Part shown: piece by piece, positions 1 to 12,194 of the stretch | Layout of the letters: each line of letters begins with the position of its first letter | Numbering within the stretch: position 1 is the first letter of the stretch | Source of the DNA: Paracoccidioides lutzii Pb01 | Taxonomy: Eukaryota > Ascomycota > Eurotiomycetes > Onygenales > Ajellomycetaceae | Direction of reading: 5' to 3' | Assembly: GCF_000150705.2 (NCBI RefSeq) | Contig: NW_015440955.1 | Span: 446,301 to 510,300 of the forward strand | Length of the DNA stretch: 64,000 nucleotides | Program-made: the position numbers and the translations under genes | The notes under the pieces: generated by a model | The model's input: only the letters and a program-made list of their open reading frames with translations | Database searches by the model: none | What the model was told of the DNA's origin: nothing

Positions 1-398
1 CAAATCAAACTTCTCCATGGAAGCAAGACGGATGATTTCAGTAGATATACGGAGTATATACAGGCAAAATGTGGGTTAATATCCGATAGTGTCGCTGCTT
101 GCCAAATATATGTTCAGTTACGGAGGAGTATAACGCTCTAAAAACAAGGGTTGGTTTGCAGGGCATCAATTGCAAGGCTGGAGCTGGAAATTTAACCCCT
201 GGTATCGAACGGATTGGAGTCTTCTCGTCAGTTTCAACTAATTGAGGATCCATTAATAAAAGTGCGAGTGAAAGAATTCTCTTATATGAATTTGTTTCAG
301 GACCTTCTGCATCTACACTGCTGTCGGTGTTTCGAGGAACAACAATTCGTATCTGCCACCTTTTGCTGTAGCTGGAAGTGTCGGTTAGGGGCTGGGGG
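1..398. other. upstream region of carrier gene
   Basis: I see no gene here. The stretch precedes the ATG of the mitochondrial carrier and probably holds its promoter and 5' untranslated region. Short open frames on both strands have no recognisable motif. Confidence 0.4.
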
Positions 399-1921
399 AT
401 GGGGGCAGGGGATATCGCAGGTAAGGGAGGGACTAGCAGCGCCTTTCGGAAACCGGGGACAGCGAAGCCAAGAGAGAACCAGCATTACAGCGGGTTTGTG
501 GCCGGTGGGTTTTCTGGCATTGCGAAATTGATTGGTGAGTAGGTTCCGTACTTGCGACTGCATCCGAGCCCTTTTCTTTGACGATATGTCGATATAATTG
601 CTGGGACATAATTAAGATGTCGATGTGGCCATTGAGGAAGATACTTTCCTGGTTGGAGATGCTTGTCATTTTTGAAATACAGCTGTTGCTGTTAAGTTTG
701 AAAATCTCGATTGCTATTGGGGTTCTAACGGGGTCATTCTTTTGTGCTCGGTATTTTACGCAGTTGGACATCCGTATGTCAATATTATTATTATTATTAT
801 TATTTTTCTCTCTCTAATCCCAAATCTGTGTTACTAACAATCAAAAACTTATTCTACATACTCATTTTCTGTGGTGTCAAATGACTGACAATCAATGTGC
901 AGATTCGATACAATCAAGGTTCGGCTTCAGACGACAAAATCCACGCATTTCAAGGGACCCTTAGACTGTCTGCTACAGACTGTAGGGAATGAGGGCATTA
1001 GAGCCTTGTACAAAGGGGCATCACCACCCTTGATGGGATGGATGGTAATGGATTCTGTGTTAGTCATCTGATGCGTGCCCATTATGACTATTTCCACTCG
1101 GACTCATCTAATTCTGACCTAGGATGCTCGGATCGTTGACTCTTTATCGACGTCTCCTTTTTGAGCATGTCTTTGCTAACCACCAAATACGACGTCTAAT
1201 ACCTTTTGCTTCAAAGGAAGTTCCAGACCGCCTACCAACCTTTGGTCACAGCCTTGCCGGTGTCATGGCGGGCTCGACGGTGAGTTTCATAGCGGCACCG
1301 GTTGAACATGTCAAAGCACGACTGCAGGTCCAGTATGCGGCGGATAAGAGAAATCGTTTATATAGCGGACCGATTGATTGCGCAACAAAGATTGTGAGGG
1401 TGTTTTTTTTTTTTATTTTTTCAATTTTTTTCCCTTCAGCCTTTACACTCTCTATGCATCCTGAAGACCTGAATGTCCCGATTAATCATGATATTTCATA
1501 GCTTCGCGCACATGGCCTCCCAGGGCTCTATCATGGGCTTTGCGCTACTTTGCTGTTCCGCTCGTTTTTCTTCTTCTGGTGGGGCTCTTATGACATTTTC
1601 TCCCGACTCATGAAAGAGCATACCCAACTTTCCACTCCAGCCATTAACTTTTGGGCGGGTGGGCTGTCGGCGCAGATGTTTTGGATAACATCGTATCCTT
1701 CCGATGTAGTGAAGCAGCGAATAATGACAGATCCGTTGGGAGGGAAGCTGGGCGACGGCGAAAGGAAGTTTCACCGATGGGGGGATGCAGCAATAGCAGT
1801 AGGCAAAGAGAGTGGGTGGAGAGGATACTGGCGGGGTTTCCTGCCGTGCTTTCTGAGGGCGTTCCCGGCAAACGCGATGGCGTTGGTGGCCTTTGAGGGA
1901 GTGATGAGATACTTGAGATAG
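399..1921 (+). CDS. mitochondrial carrier family (SLC25) transporter
   Basis: Inner-membrane metabolite carrier of about 330 aa. I read five exons: 399-534, 764-773, 903-1058, 1123-1393 and 1502-1921. All three repeats of the family show the Px[DE]xx[KR] signature: PFDTIK in repeat 1, PVEHVK in repeat 2 and PSDVVK in repeat 3. The downstream EG and G-rich loops such as GIRALYKGASPP and WRGYWRGFLP are also present. The start at 399 is the only in-frame ATG that opens the first exon, and it gives a normal length. Exon 2 is only 10 nt (ttggacatcc) but is needed to build the GHPFDTIK motif across the splice. The sequence resembles the carnitine/acylcarnitine, ornithine and Ymc1 branch. The transported substrate cannot be told from motifs alone. 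Confidence 0.88.
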
Positions 1922-2039
1922 GTTGGGAATCGAATCAATTGCGGGGTAAGGACAATTTTGCATTATTTATTCGTGATAGATTGATACAACATAAAGGTGG
2001 ATACTTTCAAGTCCCCAGCATGTGCATGTAACATTGTGT

Positions 2040-5000
2040 TTAATTATTACACTTATTTATGATCAGCAATTTATATATATGAATTATATATATCTTGATG
2101 TTTTTTTTTTTTTTTTTGAAATATTTTTTGCAGTTATAATATATCAAACTTATATAGTTATATTGTTTGATTTTTATCATTAATAATAATTCTTAAATCT
2201 GTTTATTTTCTCAGCTATAATTATTACTAAAGTTGCTATAATGACATTATTAAAAATTATATAAAATATTTTATTTATCAAATATCACTTATAAAAGAGT
2301 TATAAATCCTCTCATAAACTTACTAATAGTTATATATATAAGAATTTAATCTCTAGCTAATTCAGAGTACTGTTGAATAAATTTATTAACTTTGTTAAAT
2401 TTTATAATATTAAAAGTACAGTCTTTTTATTTTACAAGTAACTAGTTAGTAAATAACATAATTAATTCATAACTAGTTAGTTAATGTAATTTTCAAAATA
2501 AGTGAATTATCAATTCAAAATATTATTTTATTTAACTTCTTATTCATCTCAACACACAATTATACCATCAATTTGCAATAAAAACACTTCAAATTCTTTT
2601 TGAAAAGAGGGAAGGCTTGAACTTATGATAAATGCTTTAAAAAAACAAGAAATATTCTTATTTCATGAAGTTGCACATGTATTTAAAATGTCATTCTCTA
2701 CTATAAATTATCAATTTAATGGCTAAACTGCTTATATGAATCTATATATAAATTCAACTAAATTAACCCAGGCTGAAGAGAATAGAATAGTTGAATGAGT
2801 GCTGAATTAAGCTAAATGAGAATTTTCCCCAGTCAGCATTTGTTGAAAATACAGTTAATTATCTTCATAGTATATGAAATTTCATCATCTTCATTACTAT
2901 CCCCCTTCGCGTTAGCAAGAACTGAGTGTTATATCTAGTGATACATCATTCAAAGCTTCAGACTCACAACTTCAGATGCTATAATTGTGATGATGTTGAC
3001 TACAGCACTGACTACTGCATTATGATAATGTATGACTACTGGATTACAAAAACTGACATGTTTGAAAAGAGTAATAGTAAAAACCTAGAAACAAGCTCTG
3101 TAAACAACTACTTTGTAAACAAATACCTTACAAAAACTGCCTAGCAATGGCATAGCAATTACTAATGAATAGAAGTATATATAGAGACTTCTCCAGACTT
3201 TTATTACATAGAGTATTTTAATATTTTATTGAATTAACTTATAAAGTTGACAATTGAATATCTGTTTATCAGCATCAAGATTGAAGTCATAACAATAATA
3301 ATAACTAAGATAAATGTGAGAATATAAAAATTATTTAAACTTGATTTAAAGTCTTAAAGACTGCAATTACTGAGTATATAATTCTGTTAAAGAATTTATA
3401 CAACTTTGATAAGATTGATTTTATAATAAAACTGTATCTTCTACTAAAATTTTTACTAATAGTGAATGCTATAGCTGAGTAAAGCTTCTACAGTTTAGAA
3501 ATTAGAAAAAAGTGAATGTATTTAAATTAATTAATATATTAGAATAAACTATATCTATTTATATTTAATATAAATAAAATAGAGAAGTAAATGTAAAATA
3601 AATTTAAATATAATAAATATAAATTTTAATTTTAATATATAGAAAATTTAATTAAAAATAAAACTTAAAATTTTATTATTTTATTTAATATATTCATTAA
3701 ATATATAGTTATTTAAATTTATAAATTTTTATTTTATTATCAAGTTTTATAATACTTATAATAATTATAATATTTAAATAAATAAAAATAAAATATTTTT
3801 AATTTAATATAATTTAATTTAAAATTTAATTAATTAAAATATAGTAATTTTATAAATTAATTAAATTTATTATTAAATTTTAAATATTTTTTAACTTTTT
3901 AATTAAAATATTTTAAATTATAAAAATATTATTAATTATTTTTAATTTTTAATTTTTATTTAAATAAAATAAAATAAATATTAAATTTAATTTTATATTA
4001 TTTAAAGCTTTAATATTATTATTTTTATTATTATAATTATAATTAAATTAAATATAAAAATATTAAAATTATTTAAAAATAATTTAAATTTTAAAATATA
4101 TTTTATTTAAATATAAAATTTAAATAAAATTTATATATAATTTTAATTATATTAAATTAAATCATTTAATAATTAAATATATAATTTAAAACTTTTATTT
4201 TTTAGTTAATTAATTTAACAACTTTAAATTATTTTAAATTTTATAATTATCTAATAAATAATTTTTATTAATTATATTAATAAATAAAATAGTTAATTAA
4301 TTGAATTTAATAATATTATAAATTAAAGATTTAAAAATTTTATTTAAATTTTTATATAAAAATATAATTAAATTATTAAAATTTATAAATATAAAATAAT
4401 TAATATTATTATTATAAAAAAGTAATACTAAAATATATTTAATATATATAAAAAAATGAAATATTAAAAATTTAAATATCAAATTTAATATAAAATAATT
4501 AATTAAAAAAATAATTAAAATTATTATTTTATATATTAATCTATTAAGTAAATAATTATTTAATTTTATATTTTTAAAATTATATAATTTATATTATATT
4601 TATAAGTATTATTTAAAATATAATAATTATAACTTTTTATAATATAATAAAAAAATATTTTAATTTTAATATTATTAAATATAAATAATTTAAATTAAAT
4701 ATAAAAATAAATTTATTTAATTTTTAATAATTTATTCATTTATAAATTATATTAAATAAATTGATTATTTTTCAACTATATAATTGTAATTTAAAAAACT
4801 TATTTAATTAATTATTTACTTTTATTTATAAATATTATTCATTAAACTAAAAATTCTTCTTCTGCAAAGATTAACTTTTGATAATGAAGAATTCATATAT
4901 AAGATTCAACTACAATATAGATTAGAGAGAAATAAAAAATATTATATAATTTTTAATGCTCAATTAGATAAAATTTGCTTGAATTCATAAGCTCTAATAG

Positions 5001-5050
5001 CTAGTTAATGAAATGTAATCCTGCTTGATTAGAAAACATCTTTGCTAGAG
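2040..5050. other. AT-rich island 1 (RIP-like, transposon graveyard)
   Basis: Composition falls sharply after the carrier gene and is almost pure A/T from about 3,500 to 4,830. Around 4,010-4,160 there is a run of about 150 bases with no G or C. No intact gene is present. The less extreme part (about 2,610-3,150) holds a decayed pogo/Fot1-type transposase, listed separately. Such blocks are typical of repeat-induced point mutation acting repeatedly on transposons. A mitochondrial insertion is less likely because no mitochondrial gene or tRNA can be seen. Confidence 0.8.
2610..3150 (+). pseudogene. decayed pogo/Fot1-like (CENP-B HTH) transposase
   Basis: The plus-strand translation resembles the N-terminal part of pogo/Tigger transposases once stop codons are ignored. 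A psq-type helix-turn-helix region ends in a VAHVFKMSFSTINYQFNG-like segment near 2,670-2,725. It is followed by KLTQAEENRIVE near 2,760-2,795 and by HHSKLQTHNFRCYN near 2,945-2,985, which corresponds to the conserved HPxLxxRxSRxYD segment of this family. Many in-frame stops are of the kind produced by C-to-T or G-to-A change (TGA in place of TGG, TAA/TAG in place of CAA/CAG). No terminal repeats were found for this copy. The DDE catalytic half is not recognisable and probably dissolved in the AT-rich DNA downstream. Confidence 0.6.
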
Positions 5051-5616
5051 GTGGCTGGCATATTGAATAATATACTGGATAGAGAGGATGAAAAGTGATC
5101 TACTCCGTGGTCCAGATATCAGTTGTTGTGTTTTGCATATGAACTCAGAATGAATAACCCTGTTTGTGCTTGTTGTTGAGTGATCGAGTTAGATCGGCTA
5201 AGCTTCTGCGGTTTTGATGATCGATTGTTTTGAGACTCAATCGAAAAGAGCCCGAACACCAAGCCACCACCACCTGTCATCTTCTTCATCATCCATCAGC
5301 TGCATCAGTCTCATCCTCGGTCCACGTCCCTCCTTCGCTTGTTCAACCAGAACAACCCCTTAATAGGTTCTTTTTTCTTTCTTTACTTGTTAGATATTTC
5401 CCCGCCGCGTTGCCGCCCTTGTGTTCCCCACGGCTGCGGCTTAATTACATCAACCCCTTGATTGCTTCAATATGTCCTCGACGCCACAACCGCCGTGTAA
5501 TAGATAAGGATCGCGCTCAGTTTCGGAAATAACCAGATCTCTTATTTTCCTTGTGCTGTTTTCTTCTCCCACGCATAGAACACCCCATCCGCTACTTAGC
5601 CACCCCAAAGGCCACC
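5051..5616 (+). promoter_or_regulatory. promoter and 5' UTR of the mannosyltransferase gene
   Basis: This is a return to normal base composition between AT-rich island 1 and the mannosyltransferase ATG. From 5,270 to 5,400 the sequence is pyrimidine-rich (cttcttcatcatcc, ttcttttttctttcttt), as is usual upstream of fungal start codons. The ATG at 5,617 lies in a strong context (gccaccATGg). Confidence 0.5.
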
Positions 5617-6841
5617 ATGGCCGTCTCACGTACGCTACGACGAACGAATCCCATAACTCTAATTCTAGCTGGTCTACTCACAATCGGGTTCATTTTCTTC
5701 ATTTTTTCTCCTTCGTCTGCGGCGTCTAGCTCTTCCTTTCAAGAGCGAACAACCTATGCCGCTAAGAATCCTCTATCTCCTCCCTCCAAACCCTTCCAAA
5801 AGGCTAGTCCAACCAAGGCTGATGGCCGTCGTGCACGTCCTCCCGTTGTCCTATATAACATGAATAACAATTCTGTGACGCGAAACTCAGTCGAAAACCA
5901 TGAATGGATACTTATTCTTACACCTCTAGCTCGATTTTATCAGGAGTACTGGGATAACTTGATCAAACTTACGTACCCGCGCCAATATATCTCTCTTGGG
6001 TTCATTATTCCAAAAACCCGCGAGGGCAATGCCGCAACGTCAGCACTTCAATCTGCTATTAAGATCACACAATCGGGACCCCTTGGCGGTAGATTTGCCA
6101 GCATTACTATCCTACGACAGGATTTCGAACCCTCAATCGTTTCCCAGGACGAAAAGGAACGACACAAATTTGAAAATCAAAAGATACGACGTGAAGCCAT
6201 GAGCAAAGCACGGAACAGTCTTCTTTTTACAACTCTGGACCCGTCTACATCTTGGGTTCTTTGGCTTGACGCCGATATTGTTGAGACTCCGGAAACCCTA
6301 ATTCAAGACCTAACGAAACACGGTAAACCTGTTATCGTACCTAATTGCTACCAACGTTTCCACAATCCCGAAACGAAAGAGATGGACACACGACCATACG
6401 ATTACAATTCCTGGATAGACAGTCCGCGGTCATTGGAAATAGCAAATGCCATGGGCCCTGACGAAATCATGCTGGAGGGATATGCGGAATTGCCAACGTA
6501 TAGAACTTTGATGGCTCACCTAGCCGACAAATCCCCAGATCGGGATGTCAATAAAATTATCTCATTGGACGGGGTCGGCGGAACGGCTCTGATGGTAAAG
6601 GCAGACGTGCATCGTGATGGCGCAATGTTCCCAGCATTCCCATTTTACCACATGATGGAAACGGAGGGATTCGCGAAAATGGCGCGAAGACTAGGGTGGC
6701 AATGCTTTGGATTGCCGAATTATTTCGTGAGTTTCCTCATTTCCAGCCACTGTTCATATAATGAACACATTATTACCGTATGCAGCAGCACATTTTGCTA
6801 ATACATAGCTTTCTTCACAGGTGTACCATTATAATGAGTGA
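5617..6841 (+). CDS. mnn9: Mnn9/Anp1/Van1-family alpha-mannosyltransferase, Mnn9-like
   Basis: Golgi type II membrane protein of the mannan polymerase complex, which extends N-glycan outer chains with alpha-1,6-mannose. There are two exons, 5617-6726 and 6821-6841, giving 376 aa. The second exon adds only VYHYNE and a stop. Residues 1-12 are cytosolic, about 18-37 form one membrane anchor (ITLILAGLLTIGFIFFIF), and a Ser/Pro-rich stem follows. The Anp1-family core starts near NHEWILILTPL and contains the metal-binding DxD-type motif in WVLWLDADIVETP. It ends in a GWQCFGLPNYFVYH tail like that of yeast Mnn9; Anp1 and Van1 are longer at the C terminus. I chose the ATG at 5,617 over an upstream in-frame start because of its Kozak context and because it places the anchor normally. 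Confidence 0.88.
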
Positions 6842-7775
6842 ACAGCTTTTCATTCGTCTCCCAATTTCTTACTCATCGTCGTGGTGTTTTTCAACATCAT
6901 TTTTCCGTTGCATTTTGCGTATTTAATAATTTACTACCTGCTGAATTTTTTTTCTTATTGGAGGAGGTCTTTTTGTTAACTGTAATTCTCACAGTGCAAT
7001 ACTTTTAAGGTGTTAAAACATAAAGTGCCCTTTGTCTTTCGTTTTCTCTATTATACCATACATGGATCGTTTTACGGTTCAAACTTCTTGTATTGACTAC
7101 GCGCTGGCTCGGCGTTGATATATATATTTCTTCTCCGCCTTCTAATTTACTCATTTTGCTTTCTACTCAATTTGCTTTTTGCTATGTATATACCTTGGAG
7201 CACCAAGCTGAGAGGACGGCCGTGGATGTTACTTCCAATAGACTTCTATTTCCGAGGAAATTATCACCGTTCACATTGATACATCTCTCTGTCCTGAATC
7301 TCAGGTCTATGTCGAAGAGCTATTTTGTTCTGCACTGCTGAAGAGCTTCCAGGTTTGCAAAATGGGTTAACAGAATCTAAAGAGAGCGATATACCGCATA
7401 TCTCTCCCTTGGATCGATTAATGTAATCCCACCGAAGTGCCGGTTGAAGGCTTTTAACGCGGGACGGGGCTTTGTTATTCACCCTAGAGAACCGAGTCGA
7501 ATAAGATTGAAGTCATCTAGAATATTCTTTAACACAATAACCAGAAATTCGGGTTCATGAATTCAAATTCATAGTCATACCGTTCATATACAGTCGCTGG
7601 TTCCGTACACGGAATCCGAGGCGTTTTCCCAGGTCCAATTTAGACAAGTGTAGATCAAAATTGACGTGAAATTTAGTTTAATAACGGTGCTATTTCATAA
7701 TGGGAGGAAGCTTAACTATCGTGTTTCCCCTCACTCTGGTATTTCTTCGTGTCGATTCCAGGGGGTAGTCCTTGT
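6842..7775. other. intergenic region between convergent genes
   Basis: This contains the 3' ends of the mannosyltransferase (plus) and ZIP transporter (minus) genes. It is T-rich around 6,940-7,170, which fits untranslated or terminator sequence. I see no gene, repeat or RNA. Confidence 0.4.
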
Positions 7776-9242
7776 TCACGACCATGATATCCTAGGCATA
7801 AAAAACTTGGTAAGAAGCAATAGAGACTGGCACACAGTCCCACAATCAAACTTACCAAAGCATAACCCCGGCTCCAGCTGCCATGGCAGCAAATTGCGTT
7901 GCCGTTTTCCTCAACTCCTCCCCTTTATTCTTGCCCGTCTCCAATAATTCAGGAATAACCGCAACTGTGCCCACGTATAAAAATGTTCCCGCAGTGAAGG
8001 GAAGCAGCAGATCTCCCACTGCTAAACTTGTGCCAAGGATTCCGGCCGGCAACGACATCGCGCCAGGGTCTGAGGTGACTCCTGCTCCATCTCTATTGCC
8101 AAACTCCTGAACAGCAATGCCAATGAAAGTTCCTAGAAATGCTCCAACGGCAGTGACGAATTGCGCACCCATGGCTTTCCGCTTGGAAAACCCCGATTGG
8201 ATGAGAAGGGCAAAGTCTCCAACCTCATGGGGAATTTCGTGGAAGAAAACGGCGACGGTAGTTGTTGCGCCGATGGTTGGTGAGGCGTAGAAAGATGAGG
8301 ATATGGCCAGACCATCGGTAATGTTATGTGTGAAATCTGCGATTAAATTTAGATACCCGCCTAGCTTGACGCTAGGGCTTATTTCCTTCTCATCCCCATT
8401 ATTCGACATGCTGGTGTTTTCAGTTTTCGTGTCTCTCTTGCGCTTCTTTAGCTCGCCTTGGGGGTTCCCGTTGGCGGTTGTGGAGCTAGAGGCTATTGCG
8501 ACGCTATCTTCTACTACATGCATGTGGGTGTGGCTATTATCATGCCCACTCCCCTCCCTAGTAGCGATACGGATTGCCTTGTCCATGGCCACAAAAGTCA
8601 AGAATCCTACAAGGATAGCAAGCCCCAGGAGCAAGTTTTTATTTGGTTCAACGAGGACGAAACGGACATGTTCTGGTGAATCTTCGCCTAAGAAAATCTC
8701 CGGCAGAAGATGAAAGAGAGTGTCACCGAGGAGCCCGCCTACCGCAAATGCAACCATTACAGAAAGTGAGGAAGGGTCGATGTTTGGGGGACATAATGCA
8801 AGGAGGAAATCTGATAGTATTTGTTAGTGCGAGTTTGGGCCAGATTCCATATACACGGAGCGCACTAGGTGGTCCTGAGATGTAAAATGTAGCTAATATA
8901 GCGTTGACTGCTGGACTGCCAGGGAAGAGCACAGCAAATATTTGGGAGGTGAAGCTGGCGGTTTCAGGGCTGGTCGCAAGTTTATGCGCGTTCAGTTCCC
9001 GAACGAGAGGGCATTCCTAGTTCAATTATTCATTCAGCTATAAAACCCGAGTGACCTATTTATCTTTTTCACCAGCTCATGGGATATCGAGTCCGTACTT
9101 GCAACTTGATTTCAATCTCGGGAGCTGTGAGCTCTCCGACAGAGGTTCCTTTGTATGAACCTTCAGCCGCTCCTGAATAAACCAGAAGAAGAAGAGCAGC
9201 CAAAACGAACGCGCAATGGCGTTGTGACGTAGATGCCGGCAT
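7776..9242 (-). CDS. ZIP-family zinc transporter, KE4/ZIP7 (Yke4)-like
   Basis: Divalent-metal (probably zinc) transporter of about 421 aa. Exons on the minus strand are 9242-9099, 9016-8866, 8810-7856 and 7791-7776. The first exon encodes a signal peptide (HCAFVLAALLLLVYSGAAEG). Membrane segments start at VAFAVGGLLGDTLFHLLPE, followed by a His-containing variable loop (HDNSHTHMH). The two hallmark ZIP motifs come next: HNITDGLAI in TM4 and HEIPHEVGDFA in TM5. The HExPHExGD form is diagnostic of the LIV-1/KE4 subfamily, whose members sit in the ER or Golgi membrane. The last exon supplies only a short ISWS-type tail. The first intron begins gtacgg, so the acceptor and frame carried more weight than the donor there. 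Divergently placed from the peroxin gene at 9,822. Confidence 0.88.
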
Positions 9243-9821
9243 CTGTACAATTGAATCTGTCCTAATGCTCGAAAGAGAACGGTGTCTCTAGGAGTGCAGA
9301 GAAAGCGAGGTGCAACATTATGAGATGTTCTCAGTCAACCCTAAAATAGGGACAGTTGGACGCGGGAAGTTTACCCGCATTGTTGTAAATTTGACGCTAA
9401 ACTACATATAGTAATCAACTTTCCTAATACAGTAATAAAATTGCCAAATGTAGCTTAGCGTAAGGGTGGATTGGCGCGATAAGATAGGGAATACCGTCAC
9501 GTGCACATATTGAATTAAGTAGTAAATACATAATGTATTAGCCGTATACGGTTAGCATTAGATTAAGTGGGGCCGGGTGCACCTGATTCTTGGCATCAAC
9601 CTATGGATAAACATTTCCCCTAATCAATAGGTCAAGATCGACAACCTCATCAAACATCATCATCATTCCACTCAAGTTATATGGACCTTTTTGTATCTCT
9701 CATCTCTCAACCGGAGTTATAGTACAGTGCGTTCCAGTACTGCTGCGACAGGTTCTATAATTTTCTGAAGTTCTCAGGTCCTCGTCTTGCGGCTTCGAAT
9801 TTAACTCTCGTCGGTATCTTC
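9243..9821. promoter_or_regulatory. divergent promoter, ZIP transporter / peroxin
   Basis: This 579-bp spacer lies between two genes transcribed away from each other, so it should hold both promoters. Visible sequence includes a CACGTG box at 9,498-9,503 (gtcacgtgcac) and an AT-rich central stretch. No gene is visible. Confidence 0.45.
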
Positions 9822-11634
9822 ATGGACGAGTTTACCGAAGACGCATTTGTCAATCGTGAAGACCCCATTCCAGTCTTTTCGATTAAACATGGCTCAAATG
9901 ATGGGTGCGCTGGCCCGGCTGAAAAGCCCGGGGGGGAACATTCCACCAGATCAAGGCTCTCCGCCCAGAGATTGAAGCAGAAAATCTACGACGTGGCCTC
10001 GGATTCCAAGGCAAAGATGGACTGGGGCGCCGGGCCATCCCTACAGGACAGGCTGCTAACAAAGTAAAAATTTGATTTATCGTGCTGTAGCTGTATACTA
10101 GAGCTCGACTGACATTATCTAGGCTATGGCAGCAGGTTATACCTGCGGAAGCATCTGACGAGGAGTCTGATTACACAACGGCGAAGAAATCTTCGACCGT
10201 CCAGATTGACCGGCCCGCTTTCAGCCTCCCTGTAATGAGTAATAATTTCCGCCGGTTTAATGCTAGGTACAGCACTCCTATGCGCAGTTCCTAGATGATG
10301 GACAGATGACGGATAGCTTTTATCGCTAACCATTTCTTAGAATCGGGATTGTATTTCTGTTCCAAGCACGTATGATTAATATTTTGAGTTGGAGGACACC
10401 AACCCAAACCCTATCTTTTCTTTTTGTTTATTCATTTATTTGCCTAGATCCGTATTTACTGGTCATTCTTCCATTTGCTGTCTTCCTGCTATTCATCATG
10501 GTCCCTGGATTTCTTGCCCGCCATCCTCCGCCTCCTCCTTCGGCATCCACCTCAAGCACCACTGCGTACTACTCATATGAGGGACCGGCGCTTGCCCCAG
10601 CGCAAACCATAAAACCAGCCTCAGAGACTTCAAAGGACTTTTTCCGCAATATGAGAGATCTCCAGAATATTATGGCAGACTTTTCGAACCTGCACGATGC
10701 CACTGTCTCTCTCATGTCCCCAGCTACTAATTTCTCAAACGAAGTTTTATCATCTACTCTTTTTCTCATGCTTACTATTCTATCCGCTATTCTGTTTCTA
10801 ACGGCTCATCTTATCCCTTGGCGTATGTTGTTTCTTATTGGTGGAAACGCCGTTATTATTGGAAGCAACCCTAGTGTTGTTGCTTTCATGCAGATTTTCA
10901 GTCGTCATATAGAAGGTTCATCTGAGGAAGCTAGAGATACAGCCAGCAATGCCTTTTTCACCATTTTTGGAGTACCCGTTCCCACTTCACCGTCCGCGCT
11001 GGTGTCTTTACTGAAATCGGCCGCTGCGATCTCCGTCGATACATATCCTGAGGAGCGAGAAGTGGAAGTTTTCGAACTCCAACACAAAACTCGCTCTCCT
11101 TATTCGGCAACATTTGAATGGGAACCATTCGTCTTCACACCTACACCCAATGACCCTTTATCTCCATCTCGCATTGCAGGCGATCGACCAAGGGGTACCC
11201 GATTTTTCGAGGATGTCAAACCGCCACCTGGATGGAAATGGAAGGGCAAAAAATGGCAACTAGACCTCGAATGTCGCGAGTGGGTAATAGAGCGGATGAT
11301 TACGGGAGTCGAATTTGAAGTTCCCGACTCCAGCTGTGGTGAAGTCGGGGAGGAAGTTGGGGGCTGGGTTTGGGACTTACCTTTCCATCCTCCAGATGAG
11401 GACGCCTATAATGATGCTGACGACTTAGCATATGGGGATGATGTTTACCAAACGAGAAGGGAGACTATCCAGAGTGAACAGAAGGGGACCTCTAAGGGCA
11501 AGAGGAAGCTGGTTAAAAAGGATTTCGAAGAGAGTGTTGCTGGGGCTAGCGGGATGGGAGAGTGGAGACGGAGGAGATGGGTCAGGGTGGTGCAGCGTAT
11601 CAGTCTCGGTGACAATGGTTCTGATTCTGGGTAA
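9822..11634 (+). CDS. integral peroxisomal membrane peroxin (Pex23/Pex24 family, DysF domain)
   Basis: A 559-aa protein from exons 9822-10063, 10123-10266 and 10341-11634. The N-terminal 130 residues are hydrophilic. Hydrophobic hairpins then run through SFLFVYSFICLDPYLLVIL and LLFIMVPGF, with a second membrane pair around SSTLFLMLTILSAILFLTAHL and MLFLIGG. The C-terminal half carries a dysferlin (DysF) domain with its Trp/Arg-rich core (EVFELQHKT...ATFEWEPFVF, then PPPGWKWKGKKWQLD and REWV). Yeast Pex28-Pex32 proteins with this layout work at ER-peroxisome contacts and control peroxisome number and size. Which paralog this is cannot be decided by eye. An acidic/basic tail closes the protein. 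Confidence 0.85.
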
Positions 11635-12194
11635 ATCGTTTACCTACTTAATTGCCTACGATAGTATCAACGTTTTATATGATGCTTGTTAGGCATGTTG
11701 GTGATTACCATTCGAGATCCCGACAAGGAAATGTATGCGCTACGCCACTCGGTATCAATATACGTAAACTGTTTAAGAATCAAGATCCACGGGTTTGAGA
11801 TATTCCTATCCGATCTTGCGGTCCTAAACAGTCACCTGCCCAGGGAGGATATCAGGAATATTGTTGTACCGAACAATACTCCTCTCAATCCCACCATTGG
11901 GAAATGTATAAAGTATGTAAGTACGAACTCTGATGAAATATTCATGTTTCATTATCCAGCGTTGATTTCTAGAAATTGAGACGAACGAAACTAATCGTAA
12001 AAAGATTCTAACCTTTTGCAGGTAGCATATTTGTCCCATTTCGCCAACTCCACGATGGCATACCCTATTTATCATTCTCAACCAAAGAACCATAATGTCG
12101 GGCCATTAAAAAAGGAGGGGGGGTTATTTAACATGGAGGCTGGCCTGATATCTAGCCTTAATCCAAATTAGTCAAAGCCAAGAAATCTATTTCC
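11635..12194. other. intergenic, no clear gene
   Basis: Short frames occur on both strands (for example plus 11,686-11,979) but show no domain, coding bias or plausible splice partners. This is probably the 3' regions of the flanking convergent genes. Confidence 0.35.

Noticed and set aside
2040..5050. Mitochondrial DNA insertion
   Set aside because: The AT-rich composition is suggestive, but no mitochondrial gene or tRNA is visible, and a nuclear transposon relic is.
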